Position numbers and translations under genes: made by a program. Of a DNA stretch of 58,020 nucleotides, positions 26,026 through 34,836 are shown in pieces. Position 1 is the first letter of the stretch. Every line of letters starts with the position of its first letter. The notes under the pieces were generated by a model that was not told where the DNA came from, searched no databases, and saw nothing but the letters and a program-made list of their open reading frames with translations. Origin of the DNA: an uncultured bacterium (lineage in GTDB: Bacteria; Acidobacteriota; Thermoanaerobaculia; Multivoradales; J023); contig CALFAM010000322.1 of assembly GCA_937948815.1 (NCBI GenBank), positions 1-58,020 of the forward strand, in the 5' to 3' direction.

Positions 26026-27372
26026 TCAGATGCGCTCCCGGCGCATGATGTCCAGGTAACGGTTGACCAGCCGGCTGCCGACGTCCCGTGGACGGGCGTC
26101 GATGACCTGAATGCCCGAACGTCCCAGCCGGCGAAGGACCACCTCTCGCTCTTGTAGCAAGGCATCCGCTACCGTCGCGCGCTCGACATCCTCGACCGAG
26201 TGGGGGCGTGCCAGCGCGAGGCGGTCGAGCTCCGGGTCGCGGAAGGTGACGAAAACCACCAGATGGCGACGGCTGAGCCGGTTGAGATTCTCGACCATGA
26301 GCTCGGCGGAAACCGCGTCGACGAAGTCCGTGAGGACGATGATCAGGGCGCGTCGGTGGAGCTGGCCGGCGAGCACCGAGAGGGAGCGCGTGAAGTTGGT
26401 CTCGGTCTCCGAGTAGTCGAGCCCAGCGCTGAGCTCGAGGAGGGCGTGAAGGCTCTGGGTGCCCGCCCGGGCACCGCTATGTGTGTGGCCGGTTTGGTCG
26501 AAGCCGAAGAGGCCGACGCGGTCGCCGTGGGAGAGTGCGACCCAGGCGAGCCCCAAGGCGGCATGGATCGCGTGGTCGAGCAGCGGCATGCCGTCGATCG
26601 GTTCGGCCATCAGGCGGCCCGTATCGATGGCCAGGACGATCTGGTGGTTGCGCTCGGCGCGCACCTCGCGCGCGAGCAAGCAGCGATGACGAGCCGATGC
26701 TTTCCAGTCGATCGAGCGACGATCGAGGCCGGGTTGAAACGCGCGCAGGGCGTGGAACTCCGAGCCATCGCCGGCAAAGCGCTCGACCTTGCTGCCCACG
26801 GGTGCGTCGCGACTGGCCGAGGCAGCCAGCGCGACGCTCCGCACGAGCGCGAGGTCCGGCACGGCTTCGACCTCGCGCTCGAGCACGACGCGAACCGTTC
26901 TACGCACCAATCGCATGGGCCCTTCGTAGCGCAGCCACAGTGATCCGACGGTTCCACGGCCGCGCCGACGTGCGAAAAGCGGAAGGGAGGTGCTCTGGCC
27001 GGCTGGCGCAAGCGTTTGAACGCCGAAGGGGCGGAACAGGGGCCCGAGGTCGAGAGTGGCTTCCGCGGCCTGCCCGGGCGAGCCGTCAATCTTCAGCTCG
27101 ATCGCAGCCTCGCTGCCCACGGCGACTCGCTCGGGGACCTCGACATGGAGCGCGAGTCGGCGTCCGGGCGGCGCCAGCACACAGTCGACCGCAATGGCCA
27201 TGGCCAAGGAGCCGACAGCCGCCAGCCAGATCAGCCAGGCGGTAGCGATGCCCAATGCCGGCAAGGCGGCGAGCGCTGCCAGGCCCGCGGCGATCAGCAG
27301 GAGCCTCAGGGTCGGTGCGCGGCCCTGCTCGTCCGTTTGGGGGCCATCCGTGCCCGGCTCGTTCGAGTCCAA
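26026..27372 (-). CDS. DUF58 protein (MoxR-associated, VWA-like)
   Basis: 448 residues. Two hydrophobic helices near the N-terminus (LLLIAAGLAALAALPALGIA and WLIWLAAVGSLAMAIAVD) are followed by a beta-sandwich segment, and then by the DUF58 hallmark DGSEFHALRAFQPGLDRRSI with DWKASARHRCLLAREV. The C-terminal half has VWA-like features (VLAIDTGRLM and ALIIVLTDFVD). Partner proteins of MoxR ATPases usually carry such domains. The start is a TTG at 27372, 11 nt after the moxR stop, because upstream ATG codons lie inside moxR. Central member of the cluster. Confidence 0.9.
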   Translation of the reverse strand: MDSNEPGTDGPQTDEQGRAPTLRLLLIAAGLAALAALPALGIATAWLIWLAAVGSLAMAIAVDCVLAPPGRRLALHVEVPERVAVGSEAAIELKIDGSPGQAAEATLDLGPLFRPFGVQTLAPAGQSTSLPLFARRRGRGTVGSLWLRYEGPMRLVRRTVRVVLEREVEAVPDLALVRSVALAASASRDAPVGSKVERFAGDGSEFHALRAFQPGLDRRSIDWKASARHRCLLAREVRAERNHQIVLAIDTGRLMAEPIDGMPLLDHAIHAALGLAWVALSHGDRVGLFGFDQTGHTHSGARAGTQSLHALLELSAGLDYSETETNFTRSLSVLAGQLHRRALIIVLTDFVDAVSAELMVENLNRLSRRHLVVFVTFRDPELDRLALARPHSVEDVERATVADALLQEREVVLRRLGRSGIQVIDARPRDVGSRLVNRYLDIMRRERI

Positions 27373-27382
27373 GGTCTGTCTC

Positions 27383-28339
27383 TCAGCGGGGGGCCGGCGT
27401 GGCGGCCAGGATGTCGCCGAGCACGCCGTCGGCACTCAGACCTTCGACTTCGGCCGTGGCGCCGAGAATCACGCGGTGGCGCAAGACCGGCAAGTAGAGC
27501 GCTTTGACGTCGTCGGGGATCACATAGTCTCGACCTTCGAGGGCGGCGCGTGCGCGGGTGGCGGACGCGAGCATGGTTGCTGCGCGGGGCGAGCCACCGT
27601 GGAGTACCGCGGCATGGTCGCGGGTCGCGCGGACCAGATCGACAATGTAGTCGATCATTTCGTCGGCCAACCGCAGGTTCTGGACGGCGGCCCGCATGAT
27701 GCGCAGGCTCGGTAGGTCCGCGACCTTGTCGAGGCCGAAGGTGTCGATCTCGGGCATGGCGGTCCGGTTGCCGTGCAGGGCGACGATCGACCGTTCGGTG
27801 TCGCGATCCGGAAACGGGACCTCGATCTTGAGCAAGAAGCGATCGAGCTGCGCTTCGGGCAGCGGATAGGTCCCCTCGTGCTCGATCGGATTCTGGGTGG
27901 CGACGACCATGAATCCATCCGAAAGCGTGTGGCTGGTGCCGTCGAGCGTGACCACGCGCTCTTGCATCGCCTCGAGCAATGCCGCCTGGGTCTTCGGTGG
28001 CGTGCGGTTGATTTCGTCTGCCAGCAGAAAGTCCGTGAAGATCGGCCCTTTGGTGAGCGTGAATTGGCTGGTCTGAAAGTCGAAGAGGTTGGTGCCCAAG
28101 AGGTCGGACGGCAGCAGGTCCGGGGTGAACTGCACACGCTTGAAGTCGAGGCCGAGACAGGCGGCGAAGGTGCGCGCCAGTAGGGTCTTGGCGGTTCCCG
28201 GCGACCCTTCGAGGAGGACGTGGCCTTCAGCCAGCAGGGCAACCAACAGCAGGTCGATGACCGATTCGTGGCCGATCACCACCCGTCCGATCTCGGCGCG
28301 CAGACGATCAGCGGCGGCGTGAAGCTCGGTGAGCACCAT
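27383..28339 (-). CDS. MoxR-family AAA+ ATPase
   Basis: 318 residues of the AAA+ MoxR family, chaperone-like ATPases that activate VWA-containing or metal-dependent partners. Walker A is [17 protein letters not shown], Walker B is [15 protein letters not shown], sensor 1 lies in [20 protein letters not shown], followed by [10 protein letters not shown] and the C-terminal lid ([18 protein letters not shown]). The ATG at 28339 overlaps the end of the DUF4350 gene by 32 nt. Neighbouring DUF4350, DUF4129 and DUF58 genes are the standard companions. Confidence 0.95.
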   Translation of the reverse strand: MVLTELHAAADRLRAEIGRVVIGHESVIDLLLVALLAEGHVLLEGSPGTAKTLLARTFAACLGLDFKRVQFTPDLLPSDLLGTNLFDFQTSQFTLTKGPIFTDFLLADEINRTPPKTQAALLEAMQERVVTLDGTSHTLSDGFMVVATQNPIEHEGTYPLPEAQLDRFLLKIEVPFPDRDTERSIVALHGNRTAMPEIDTFGLDKVADLPSLRIMRAAVQNLRLADEMIDYIVDLVRATRDHAAVLHGGSPRAATMLASATRARAALEGRDYVIPDDVKALYLPVLRHRVILGATAEVEGLSADGVLGDILAATPAPR

Positions 28340-29756
28340 GGAACATCTCCTCGAACCAAGTATGAATATCGCGGGCGAGTGGCAAGATCGCGCGGCGGTC
28401 CGCGCCGGAGGCCGTGGCGCGGTCCGCCAGCTTGCAGATGTCGTCGCGCGTACCGCGGGCGCTGGCCAGCCGGCTCAGCGCTTCGGCTTGCTCCTGGATA
28501 CTGCCGGTGGTTTGAAGCTGGGCCTGCCGCACGGCGCGACGCAGCATGGCTTCGAGGTAACGCCGGAGTGACACGCTGCCCCGCTCGCCCATGGCGATCA
28601 GGCTGGCGGTGTTGTCGATCAAGGTCGCCTTGCCACGGGCCAAGCGCGACCGAGAAGGCAGGGGGTTACCGAAGCGCCCGATCGCGCGCCACAGCAGCAG
28701 CACGGCGATCAGGAGCGCGTGCAGGCTGAGGCAAACGAAAGGAAAGCGGAGCAAGGCACGTGCGAACGAGGCGCTGACACCGAAGCCGTGCAACACCTCG
28801 TCGACCACGAAGGCGCGAGCATCGAACGAGTCGACCAGCAACGCGTGGGCCAAGAGGGCGTTGTCACCCCGGGCGAGGCCCGCGGTGTTGAGCAGATCGG
28901 GGTCCGTGATGACCAAGATGCGGGTGTCGGGAATCCAGCCCGCGAGGGTTCCCTGCGCACTCGTGACGATCGCCTCGAGCACACCTTCCGCGGCCAGCTG
29001 CGGGCGTGGCAAGCTCGGTGCGATCGCGTCGACCGGCAGCGATCGGTTGTTGAGCGACCGCCAGTCCGTGACCTCGGCCGGGCGGTGCAGCAGCGCGGAG
29101 AGCATCGGGCCGCGGTCAGGCTCGTCATCCGCACCGCTGTCTTCGTTGCCCTCTGGGTTCGCGGCCGGAGACAGGGATGGGACCGCTCGATCCAGCGCCT
29201 CGAACACCGCGGCGAGCACGCGGGCGGCGCCGCGCTTGGGCAGCAGCGTTGTCTCCGCGATCCATTCGGGCCGGCGCTCCTGTGCCTCACCCTGCCACTT
29301 GGGCAAGACGACGACCACGGGCCGATCTTGGCGATGCGTGGTCTGGAGCACGAGCTGGAAGCGTTCGAACGAGCCAGCCTGCGGTGGCTCGAGAATCAAC
29401 AGCGGTACATCGTCAAGAGCCTTGGACGCAGAAGCCTGGCGGCTGACCAAGACCCGCGTTCCGGTCTCTTCCAAGAAGGTGATGAGGGCATGATGGCCGA
29501 TCGCCGAGCGGCTGAAAGAGTCGGTGCCCGCGGACGTGATCGTGTCGGTCTCGGTGCCGAAGACCAGGAAGAAGAGGGTAACGAGCAAGCCGCCGCCCAG
29601 GATCGGCACCAGTCCGCGCAGCAGGCGCCGGTCAAAGAGCGCTGTCGGAGCGCTGCTCATGCGACTCTGGACCTGGGCGTGATCACGACCCTCCGCCGCG
29701 GCGGTCTCGGGCCGCCGCTCGCTTGGATAGTCAGCGTCTGGCTGCAGGCGGCTCAT
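28308..29756 (-). CDS. DUF4350 membrane protein
   Basis: 482 residues. A membrane helix near residue 50 ([19 protein letters not shown]) precedes the DUF4350 domain, which begins [18 protein letters not shown] and continues with the glutamine-amidotransferase-like [13 protein letters not shown] second helix ([20 protein letters not shown]) leads to a cytoplasmic helical tail that would face MoxR. The ATG at 29756 overlaps the DUF4129 stop as ATGA, so the two are coupled. In other clusters this family accompanies MoxR and DUF4129; the biochemical role is unknown. Confidence 0.87.
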   Translation of the reverse strand: MSRLQPDADYPSERRPETAAAEGRDHAQVQSRMSSAPTALFDRRLLRGLVPILGGGLLVTLFFLVFGTETDTITSAGTDSFSRSAIGHHALITFLEETGTRVLVSRQASASKALDDVPLLILEPPQAGSFERFQLVLQTTHRQDRPVVVVLPKWQGEAQERRPEWIAETTLLPKRGAARVLAAVFEALDRAVPSLSPAANPEGNEDSGADDEPDRGPMLSALLHRPAEVTDWRSLNNRSLPVDAIAPSLPRPQLAAEGVLEAIVTSAQGTLAGWIPDTRILVITDPDLLNTAGLARGDNALLAHALLVDSFDARAFVVDEVLHGFGVSASFARALLRFPFVCLSLHALLIAVLLLWRAIGRFGNPLPSRSRLARGKATLIDNTASLIAMGERGSVSLRRYLEAMLRRAVRQAQLQTTGSIQEQAEALSRLASARGTRDDICKLADRATASGADRRAILPLARDIHTWFEEMFHGAHRASRRR

Positions 29757-30637
29757 CGCGCACCGCGCTCGATCTGCGCATAGGCTTCGGCACAGCGTTG
29801 GTAGTCCTCGGCGGCGAGCGGGAGGCCGGCGAAGCGCGACCGCTCGACGGCCGCGACCAGCTGGGCGAGCGGATGCCGAGCGCCATCGGCGGCGGTGCGG
29901 GCAAGGATCTCGCGACTGGTCAAGCTTGCCGGCCAGCGAGGACGTCCAGATCTGTGCTCAGGTTCATGGGTGGGTTCGGCCGCCGACTGGTCGCGTACGC
30001 GCTCGAGTGCTTTCCGCAGCAGACGGTGGCAGGCAGGGCCCCAGGCTCCTGCGGCGACCAGGGCGTCGAGATCGCGCGGGTCGCGATCCTGCGCCAAGAT
30101 CGCGGGCAAGGCCGCATCCGGAGTCGATGCTTCGAGAGCGTCCAACCGGGCGGAGTGACGGCGATAGGAAGCATGGAACAGCAAGCCCAGGCCGACGCAG
30201 GCGCCGAGCACCGCCGCACCGAGGAGCACCCACGCCAGGCCGGAGAAGACGCTGCTCGCTTCCGCGGGCAAGGGCAGGCGCCACGACGGCGCGCGGGTTC
30301 TGGTGGCTGGCGGCGTGTTCTCGGTCGTTGCTCGGTCGAGCCCTGGCAGCTCGCGCTGGTAGGCGGCGTTCGCGACGATCTCGCGCGCCTGCCGGACCAG
30401 CTCGTGATCGGTTTGTGACGCCTCCGCTGTCTCGGCGGCAGACGGTTGTGCATGACCCGCGGCCGAAAAGACCAGGGACGACACGAGGACGAGTGCCGAG
30501 ACAAGACGGGCCGTCGAAGTTGCGCCGGCTGCCGAGAAGGGCCGACGGAGTCGCCTGGACCATCGTGCGACGCGGGCTCGCATGGCGACCCCCGCGGCCG
30601 GCGATCGTCGAGGGGGGCGTTGCCTCAGGCTCGGCAT
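29753..30637 (-). CDS. DUF4129 membrane protein
   Basis: 294 residues. A basic n-region and a hydrophobic segment (LVSALVLVSSLVFSAAGHAQ) look like a signal peptide, followed by an exported stretch, one membrane helix (VLLGAAVLGACVGLGLLFHA) and a cytoplasmic tail with the DUF4129 pattern SLTSREILARTAADGA and PLAAEDYQRCAEAYAQI. The ATG at 30637 is 4 nt after the previous stop; an ATG at 30583 would shorten the long n-region. Part of the MoxR cluster. Confidence 0.83.
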   Translation of the reverse strand: MPSLRQRPPRRSPAAGVAMRARVARWSRRLRRPFSAAGATSTARLVSALVLVSSLVFSAAGHAQPSAAETAEASQTDHELVRQAREIVANAAYQRELPGLDRATTENTPPATRTRAPSWRLPLPAEASSVFSGLAWVLLGAAVLGACVGLGLLFHASYRRHSARLDALEASTPDAALPAILAQDRDPRDLDALVAAGAWGPACHRLLRKALERVRDQSAAEPTHEPEHRSGRPRWPASLTSREILARTAADGARHPLAQLVAAVERSRFAGLPLAAEDYQRCAEAYAQIERGAR

Positions 30638-30641
30638 GCGC

Positions 30642-31385
30642 TCAGTCGAAGACCGAAGCCAGGTCGTGCTCGCCGAGGCCTTCTTTCACCGCGCGCAGGT
30701 CGTGGTAGATCACCGCCGCGAAGACGCCGTTGAAGGTGGCGGCCAACACCTGCCATCCGAAGTTGAGCAGCGCAGAGAGCATCGAGCTGGCGAACAGCTC
30801 GACCACCGTGATGATGATCGCCACGACCACGCCGAGGATGAACACGAGCAAGGCGATGACAAAGATCTGGAGGCGGTAGCCGGCAGTCAGATCCCAGCTC
30901 CGGCGCAAGGCGTCGAGCGGTGTGAGCTTCTCGACCACGAGCGCGGGGATGGTCGCGGTCAGGGCAACGCCGACGATGACGCCCGGCACGATGAAAAGCA
31001 GGATGCCACCCATGATGGCGAGGCCGACCAACAGCGCTGCGCCGAGCAAGCCGAGCCATCGCTCACCGGCGACCTGAAGGCACTCGCCGACCGACGTGGT
31101 GGCTTCGCGCATGTGGCGGAAAACACCGAATGACACGCCAGCGGTGGCGATCTGGGCAGCGATGATGTTCACGAACATCAACACGATCATCATCACCGAG
31201 TTCATGACGAAGGTCGTCTCGGTCATCTTCCCGGTCAGCTCGAACCACTCGACGATGGCCAGCATGCCACCGTAGGGCAGCAGGGCGAGAAAGACGAGGG
31301 GCAGGAAGATGCGAAAGCCCCGCACGAGCTGGGTGAAGGTCCGCACGAAGAGGCTGTCGAACGAAACGCTGAGCGGAAGCTCCAT
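30642..31385 (-). CDS. multi-pass membrane protein at the head of the MoxR cluster
   Basis: 247 residues with about six hydrophobic segments, including IFLPLVFLALLPYGGMLAIV, VMMIVLMFVNIIAAQIATAG, GGILLFIVPGVIVGVALTAT and LQIFVIALLVFILGVVVAII. The pattern LTPLDALRRSWDLTAGYR resembles the membrane domain found in glycerophosphoryl diester phosphodiesterase-like and related integral proteins. There is no catalytic motif. The ATG at 31385 has GGAG eight bases upstream. As first gene of the seven-gene run it probably carries the operon promoter in the 218-nt gap before it. Confidence 0.8.
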   Translation of the reverse strand: MELPLSVSFDSLFVRTFTQLVRGFRIFLPLVFLALLPYGGMLAIVEWFELTGKMTETTFVMNSVMMIVLMFVNIIAAQIATAGVSFGVFRHMREATTSVGECLQVAGERWLGLLGAALLVGLAIMGGILLFIVPGVIVGVALTATIPALVVEKLTPLDALRRSWDLTAGYRLQIFVIALLVFILGVVVAIIITVVELFASSMLSALLNFGWQVLAATFNGVFAAVIYHDLRAVKEGLGEHDLASVFD

Positions 31386-31603
31386 CGGTTGACTCCAGGT
31401 CGAGCGAGAGGCGAGCGTTCGGATCAGGCAGGGACGACTACGACGCCTTCTCGATCCGCAGCGCCGGCACGAGGCGATGGTACCAGGGCATCATGGGGTG
31501 TCGCGGACGATTCCACCTGGCTCGTGCGCACGACACGGATACGCACGGAGCAGCGTGCATGTTCGTAGGCAAGTCGATGGTGCGGCTCAGGCCGGTGTGT
31601 GGC

Positions 31604-33748
31604 TCAGGCTGGCGCGATGTCGACCGGGACACCCGAGAACGCGGCATTGCCGGTCAGCGCGTCGACGCGCTGGTCGTCGGTCAGATCGTTGACGCTCGCA
31701 CCCGGTGTGCGACGCGCTACCTGCAGCGCGACATCCTTGCGGTCGTGGCCCCATCCGTGCGGTAAGCAGACCACGCCGGGCATGATGCGCTCCGTAATCT
31801 CGACCGGCACCTCGACCGCTCCGGTTCGCGAGCGGACCGTGGCCCGGCCGCCATCTTCGAGGCCCCGGCGCGCGGCATCCGTCGGGTGGACCTGCAGGGT
31901 GCAGCGGTCGGCTCCGCGCATCAAGCGCGCGCTATTGTGCAACCAGGAGTTGTTGCTTCGCACACTTCGGCGGCTGATCAACAACAGCTCCGAAGCCTCG
32001 ACACCGAGCGCATCGTCGAGCGCCTTTCGCAAGCGCTCGAGGTCGTTGATCATCAGCTCGGGGGCGAGCACGATCCGTTGACGTCGGGTGCGCAAGCGAT
32101 CGGGGAAAACCGACGCGAGCGGCCCGAAGTCGAGGCCATGCACGGCGCTTTCGAGCTTCTTGAGCGTCAACCCCGAGCCGAATGGTTTCCAGCCGGCCCC
32201 GCGCGGCCCGAATCGGAGCAGGCCGGCAAGGATTCCGCGGGGGCCCAGGCGACGTGTCACCGACCGCCGCGCGCGAGACCGCGCGTCCTGCGGCCCGAGG
32301 CGCCGCTCGAGCTCGTCGAAGATCTGCCAGTCGTGACGCGTGTCAGCCGCCGGCTGGGTGAGCGGTGGCGAGTAGCGGGCGACGTCTCGAACCGCGAGAA
32401 GGTTGAAGATCAGGTCGTAGTGATCATGCTCGAGCGATGCCGTAGGAGGCAGGATGATGTCGGCGTGGCGGGTGGTCTCGTTGCAGTAGAAGTCGATCGA
32501 GACCATGAAGTCGAGCTCGGACAGGGCGCGCTCGAGCTGGCTGCCGTTCGGCGTCGAGAGAACGGGATTGCCAGCCGAGGTGACGAGCGCCCGGATCTGG
32601 CCGTCGCCAGGATGGGTGATTTCTTCCGCCAGCGCAGAGACCGGAAGCTCCCCTCCGACCTCGGGCAGGCTACGGACCCGGCTGCGCCAGCGACCGTAGC
32701 TTCCGCGGCCGTAGCCGCGCGCGACGAGGTCGACGGCCGGTTGGGTGAACATCGCGCCCCCCGGCTGGTCGAGATTGCCCGTGACGATGTTCAACACGTT
32801 GACCAGCCACTGGGAAAGGCCGCCATAGGCCTGGACGCAGGTTCCGATGCGGCCGTAGCAGACGGCCGACGGCGCGGCCGCGAAGCCGCGGGCGAGGGCG
32901 CGGATGGCTTCGGCCTCGATTCCGGTCATCGCGCTGACCCGCTCGGCCGAGAAGGCGCGGACCTGCTCACGCACGGTGTCGAGACCGTCCGTGAAGCTGG
33001 CGAGCCGTCCGAGGTCGACCCGGTCTTCGTCGAAGAGCGTGTGGAGCAGCGCTGCCAGCAGGGCCGCGTCGGTTCCGGGACGAATGAACAGGTGCTGGTC
33101 TGCCAGCTTGGCCGTTCGCGTCTGCCGCGGGTCGACCACGACCACTTTGCCTCCGCGGGTGCGAACCGCCTTGATCCGATCCTTGATACCCGGCGCGGTC
33201 ATCAGGCTACCGTTCGAGACCGCGGGGTTGGCTCCGATGATCAGCAGAAAGTCTGTGCGATCGACATCGGGGATGGGAATCAAGAGCTGATGGCCGAACA
33301 TCTGGTGAGCCGCAAAATGATGCGGTAGCTGGTCGACCGAGGTGGCAGAATAGCGATTCTTGGTGCCGAGTGCCTTGAGGAGGGGGATACCGAAGAGCAA
33401 GCTGCCATAGTTGTGCACGGTCGGATTGCCGACGTAGACGCCGACGGCGTTCGCGCCGTGTTCGCGCTGGACCTGTTGCAGCCGCTCACCAACTTCGTCG
33501 AAGGCTTCGTCCCAGCCGATCCGTTGGAAGCCGTTGTCGGTGCGGCGGACGGGATGGCGCAAGCGGTCGGGATCGTTGTGCACGTCCTGCAGCGCGACCG
33601 CCTTCGGGCAGATGTGGCCTCGGCTGAACGGATCGTCGCGATCACCGCGGATCGATTGAATGGCGCCCGTGCGGTCCGTTTCGATCACGATGCCGCAGAT
33701 CGCCTCACAGAGGTTGCAGGCACGATAATGCCGCTTGAGCTCGGTCAT
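31604..33748 (-). CDS. molybdopterin-dependent oxidoreductase (formate dehydrogenase/nitrate reductase-like)
   Basis: 714 residues of the DMSO-reductase superfamily. The N-terminal [4Fe-4S] site is CxxCxxxC (Cys11, 14, 18) plus Cys47 in GHICPK. Cofactor-binding segments follow: VYVGNPTVHNYG, LLIIGANPAVSNG, VVVVDPRQTRTAKLADQHL, TGNLDQPGGAM and the C-terminal domain PHGWGHDRKDVALQV. In the region of the metal ligand the sequence reads NRYSATSVDQLPHH, with no Cys or selenocysteine, so Ser or another ligand is possible. There is no Tat signal, and no iron-sulfur or membrane subunit beside it, so it is probably cytoplasmic. Substrate not predictable. No Shine-Dalgarno; a -10-like site lies 9 nt before the ATG. 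Confidence 0.9.
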   Translation of the reverse strand: MTELKRHYRACNLCEAICGIVIETDRTGAIQSIRGDRDDPFSRGHICPKAVALQDVHNDPDRLRHPVRRTDNGFQRIGWDEAFDEVGERLQQVQREHGANAVGVYVGNPTVHNYGSLLFGIPLLKALGTKNRYSATSVDQLPHHFAAHQMFGHQLLIPIPDVDRTDFLLIIGANPAVSNGSLMTAPGIKDRIKAVRTRGGKVVVVDPRQTRTAKLADQHLFIRPGTDAALLAALLHTLFDEDRVDLGRLASFTDGLDTVREQVRAFSAERVSAMTGIEAEAIRALARGFAAAPSAVCYGRIGTCVQAYGGLSQWLVNVLNIVTGNLDQPGGAMFTQPAVDLVARGYGRGSYGRWRSRVRSLPEVGGELPVSALAEEITHPGDGQIRALVTSAGNPVLSTPNGSQLERALSELDFMVSIDFYCNETTRHADIILPPTASLEHDHYDLIFNLLAVRDVARYSPPLTQPAADTRHDWQIFDELERRLGPQDARSRARRSVTRRLGPRGILAGLLRFGPRGAGWKPFGSGLTLKKLESAVHGLDFGPLASVFPDRLRTRRQRIVLAPELMINDLERLRKALDDALGVEASELLLISRRSVRSNNSWLHNSARLMRGADRCTLQVHPTDAARRGLEDGGRATVRSRTGAVEVPVEITERIMPGVVCLPHGWGHDRKDVALQVARRTPGASVNDLTDDQRVDALTGNAAFSGVPVDIAPA

Positions 33749-33757
33749 GATGCCCCG

Positions 33758-33763
33758 AGGCTA
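33758..33763 (-). promoter_or_regulatory. -10-like hexamer 9 nt before the oxidoreductase ATG
   Basis: On the reverse strand TAGCCT stands 9 nt before the ATG at 33748, and no Shine-Dalgarno sequence is seen. The same hexamer and spacing occur before rnhA (34822-34827). No convincing -35 is visible here, so support is weaker than for rnhA. Confidence 0.3.
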
Positions 33764-33830
33764 TCGCACGGCCTTCCGTCGAGACACGGCTTTTCGTGAA
33801 GACACGGGCCCTTCTTGGAGAGATTCACTG

Positions 33831-34718
33831 ATGCCAACCGATATCGTTCAGGTCGACGCTTTCACCCAGACGCCTTTCGCGGGCAATGCGGCGGCGGTCT
33901 GTGTGCTGACCTACCCAGCGGACGCGACGTGGATGCAGCACGTCGCGCGCGAGATGAACCTGGCCGAAACCGCGTTCGTCGTGCCGCGTGGCGTCGAGGA
34001 AACCGCCAGCGACAAGACCGTCCTCGACAAGACCGGTGCGGATGGCTACGAGCTGCGCTGGTTCACGCCCGTGGCGGAGGTCGACCTGTGCGGTCACGCC
34101 ACCCTCGCATCGGCTCACGTGCTGTGGCAGGACGGCCACCTGCCGCACGACACGGAAGCGCGCTTTCATACCCGCAGTGGATGGTTGGGGGCGCGCCGCA
34201 CGAGTGATGGCGCCATCGCGCTCGACTTTCCCGCCGAACCGGCTTCAGAGGCCGAGCCGCCGGCTGGGATGTTGGCGGCCTTGGGATTGGAAAGCTCGGA
34301 GGACGCTGCGCCACGTTTCGTGGGTCGCAACCGCATGGACTGGTTGGTCGAGGTCGCCGACGAGGCCACCGTGCTTGCCTGCGCGCCGCACATGGCGGCC
34401 TTGGCGAAGTTCGACACCCGTGGCGTGATCGTCACCGCCACGCCGGGTACCGAGGGCACCGACGTGGTGTCGCGTGGTGTGGGCCATGACTTCGTGTCGC
34501 GATTCTTCGCACCGGCCTTCGGTGTCGACGAAGATCCGGTGACGGGATCGGCACACTGCTGCCTCGGACCGTACTGGGGAGCGAAGCTGGGTAAGGAGCA
34601 GGTGCGGGGCTACCAAGCCTCGGATCGTGGCGGCACGGTCGCGGTCGCACTGCGCGGTGATCGCGTGGAGCTGGTCGGGCACGCGGTGACCGTTCTCCGT
34701 GGTCAGCTCCTGGCGTGA
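33831..34718 (+). CDS. PhzF-family isomerase/epimerase
   Basis: 295 residues of the PhzF/diaminopimelate-epimerase-like fold. Family marks are visible in order: VDAFTQTPFAGNAAAVCVL, EMNLAETAFVVP with the conserved glutamate, RWFTPVAEVDLCGHATLASA, and the second half FAPAFGVDEDPVTGSAHCCL. PhzF itself isomerises a phenazine precursor, but most members have unknown substrates and no phenazine genes are present. The ATG at 33831 follows GGAGAGATTCACTG. Stands alone, divergent from the oxidoreductase. Confidence 0.93.
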   Translation: MPTDIVQVDAFTQTPFAGNAAAVCVLTYPADATWMQHVAREMNLAETAFVVPRGVEETASDKTVLDKTGADGYELRWFTPVAEVDLCGHATLASAHVLWQDGHLPHDTEARFHTRSGWLGARRTSDGAIALDFPAEPASEAEPPAGMLAALGLESSEDAAPRFVGRNRMDWLVEVADEATVLACAPHMAALAKFDTRGVIVTATPGTEGTDVVSRGVGHDFVSRFFAPAFGVDEDPVTGSAHCCLGPYWGAKLGKEQVRGYQASDRGGTVAVALRGDRVELVGHAVTVLRGQLLA

Positions 34719-34798
34719 CGTCAGTGAATGGACGCAACTCCGGCTCGGCGCAGGGGCGATCCACGCGCTGTGTGTTGGAACCTGCTTCGGCGATTTGC

Positions 34799-34827
34799 TT
34801 GACGGCAGCCCGAGGTGGCCGTAGCCT
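34799..34827 (+). promoter_or_regulatory. promoter giving a near-leaderless rnhA mRNA
   Basis: TTGACG (34799-34804), a 17-nt spacer, then TAGCCT (34822-34827). The -10 ends 9 nt before the ATG at 34837, so transcription would begin at or within two or three bases of the start codon. No Shine-Dalgarno sequence precedes the ATG. The -35 matches five of six consensus bases. Confidence 0.55.
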
Positions 34828-34836
34828 CCGCGCGCC

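Noticed and set aside
31438..31647. Small reverse open frame between the oxidoreductase and the MoxR cluster
   Set aside because: It overlaps the oxidoreductase 3' end, has no ribosome-binding site or domain and has shadow-like composition.
33831..34718. Phenazine biosynthesis locus
   Set aside because: Only the PhzF-family gene is present; no other phz genes nearby, and most PhzF homologues have other or unknown roles.
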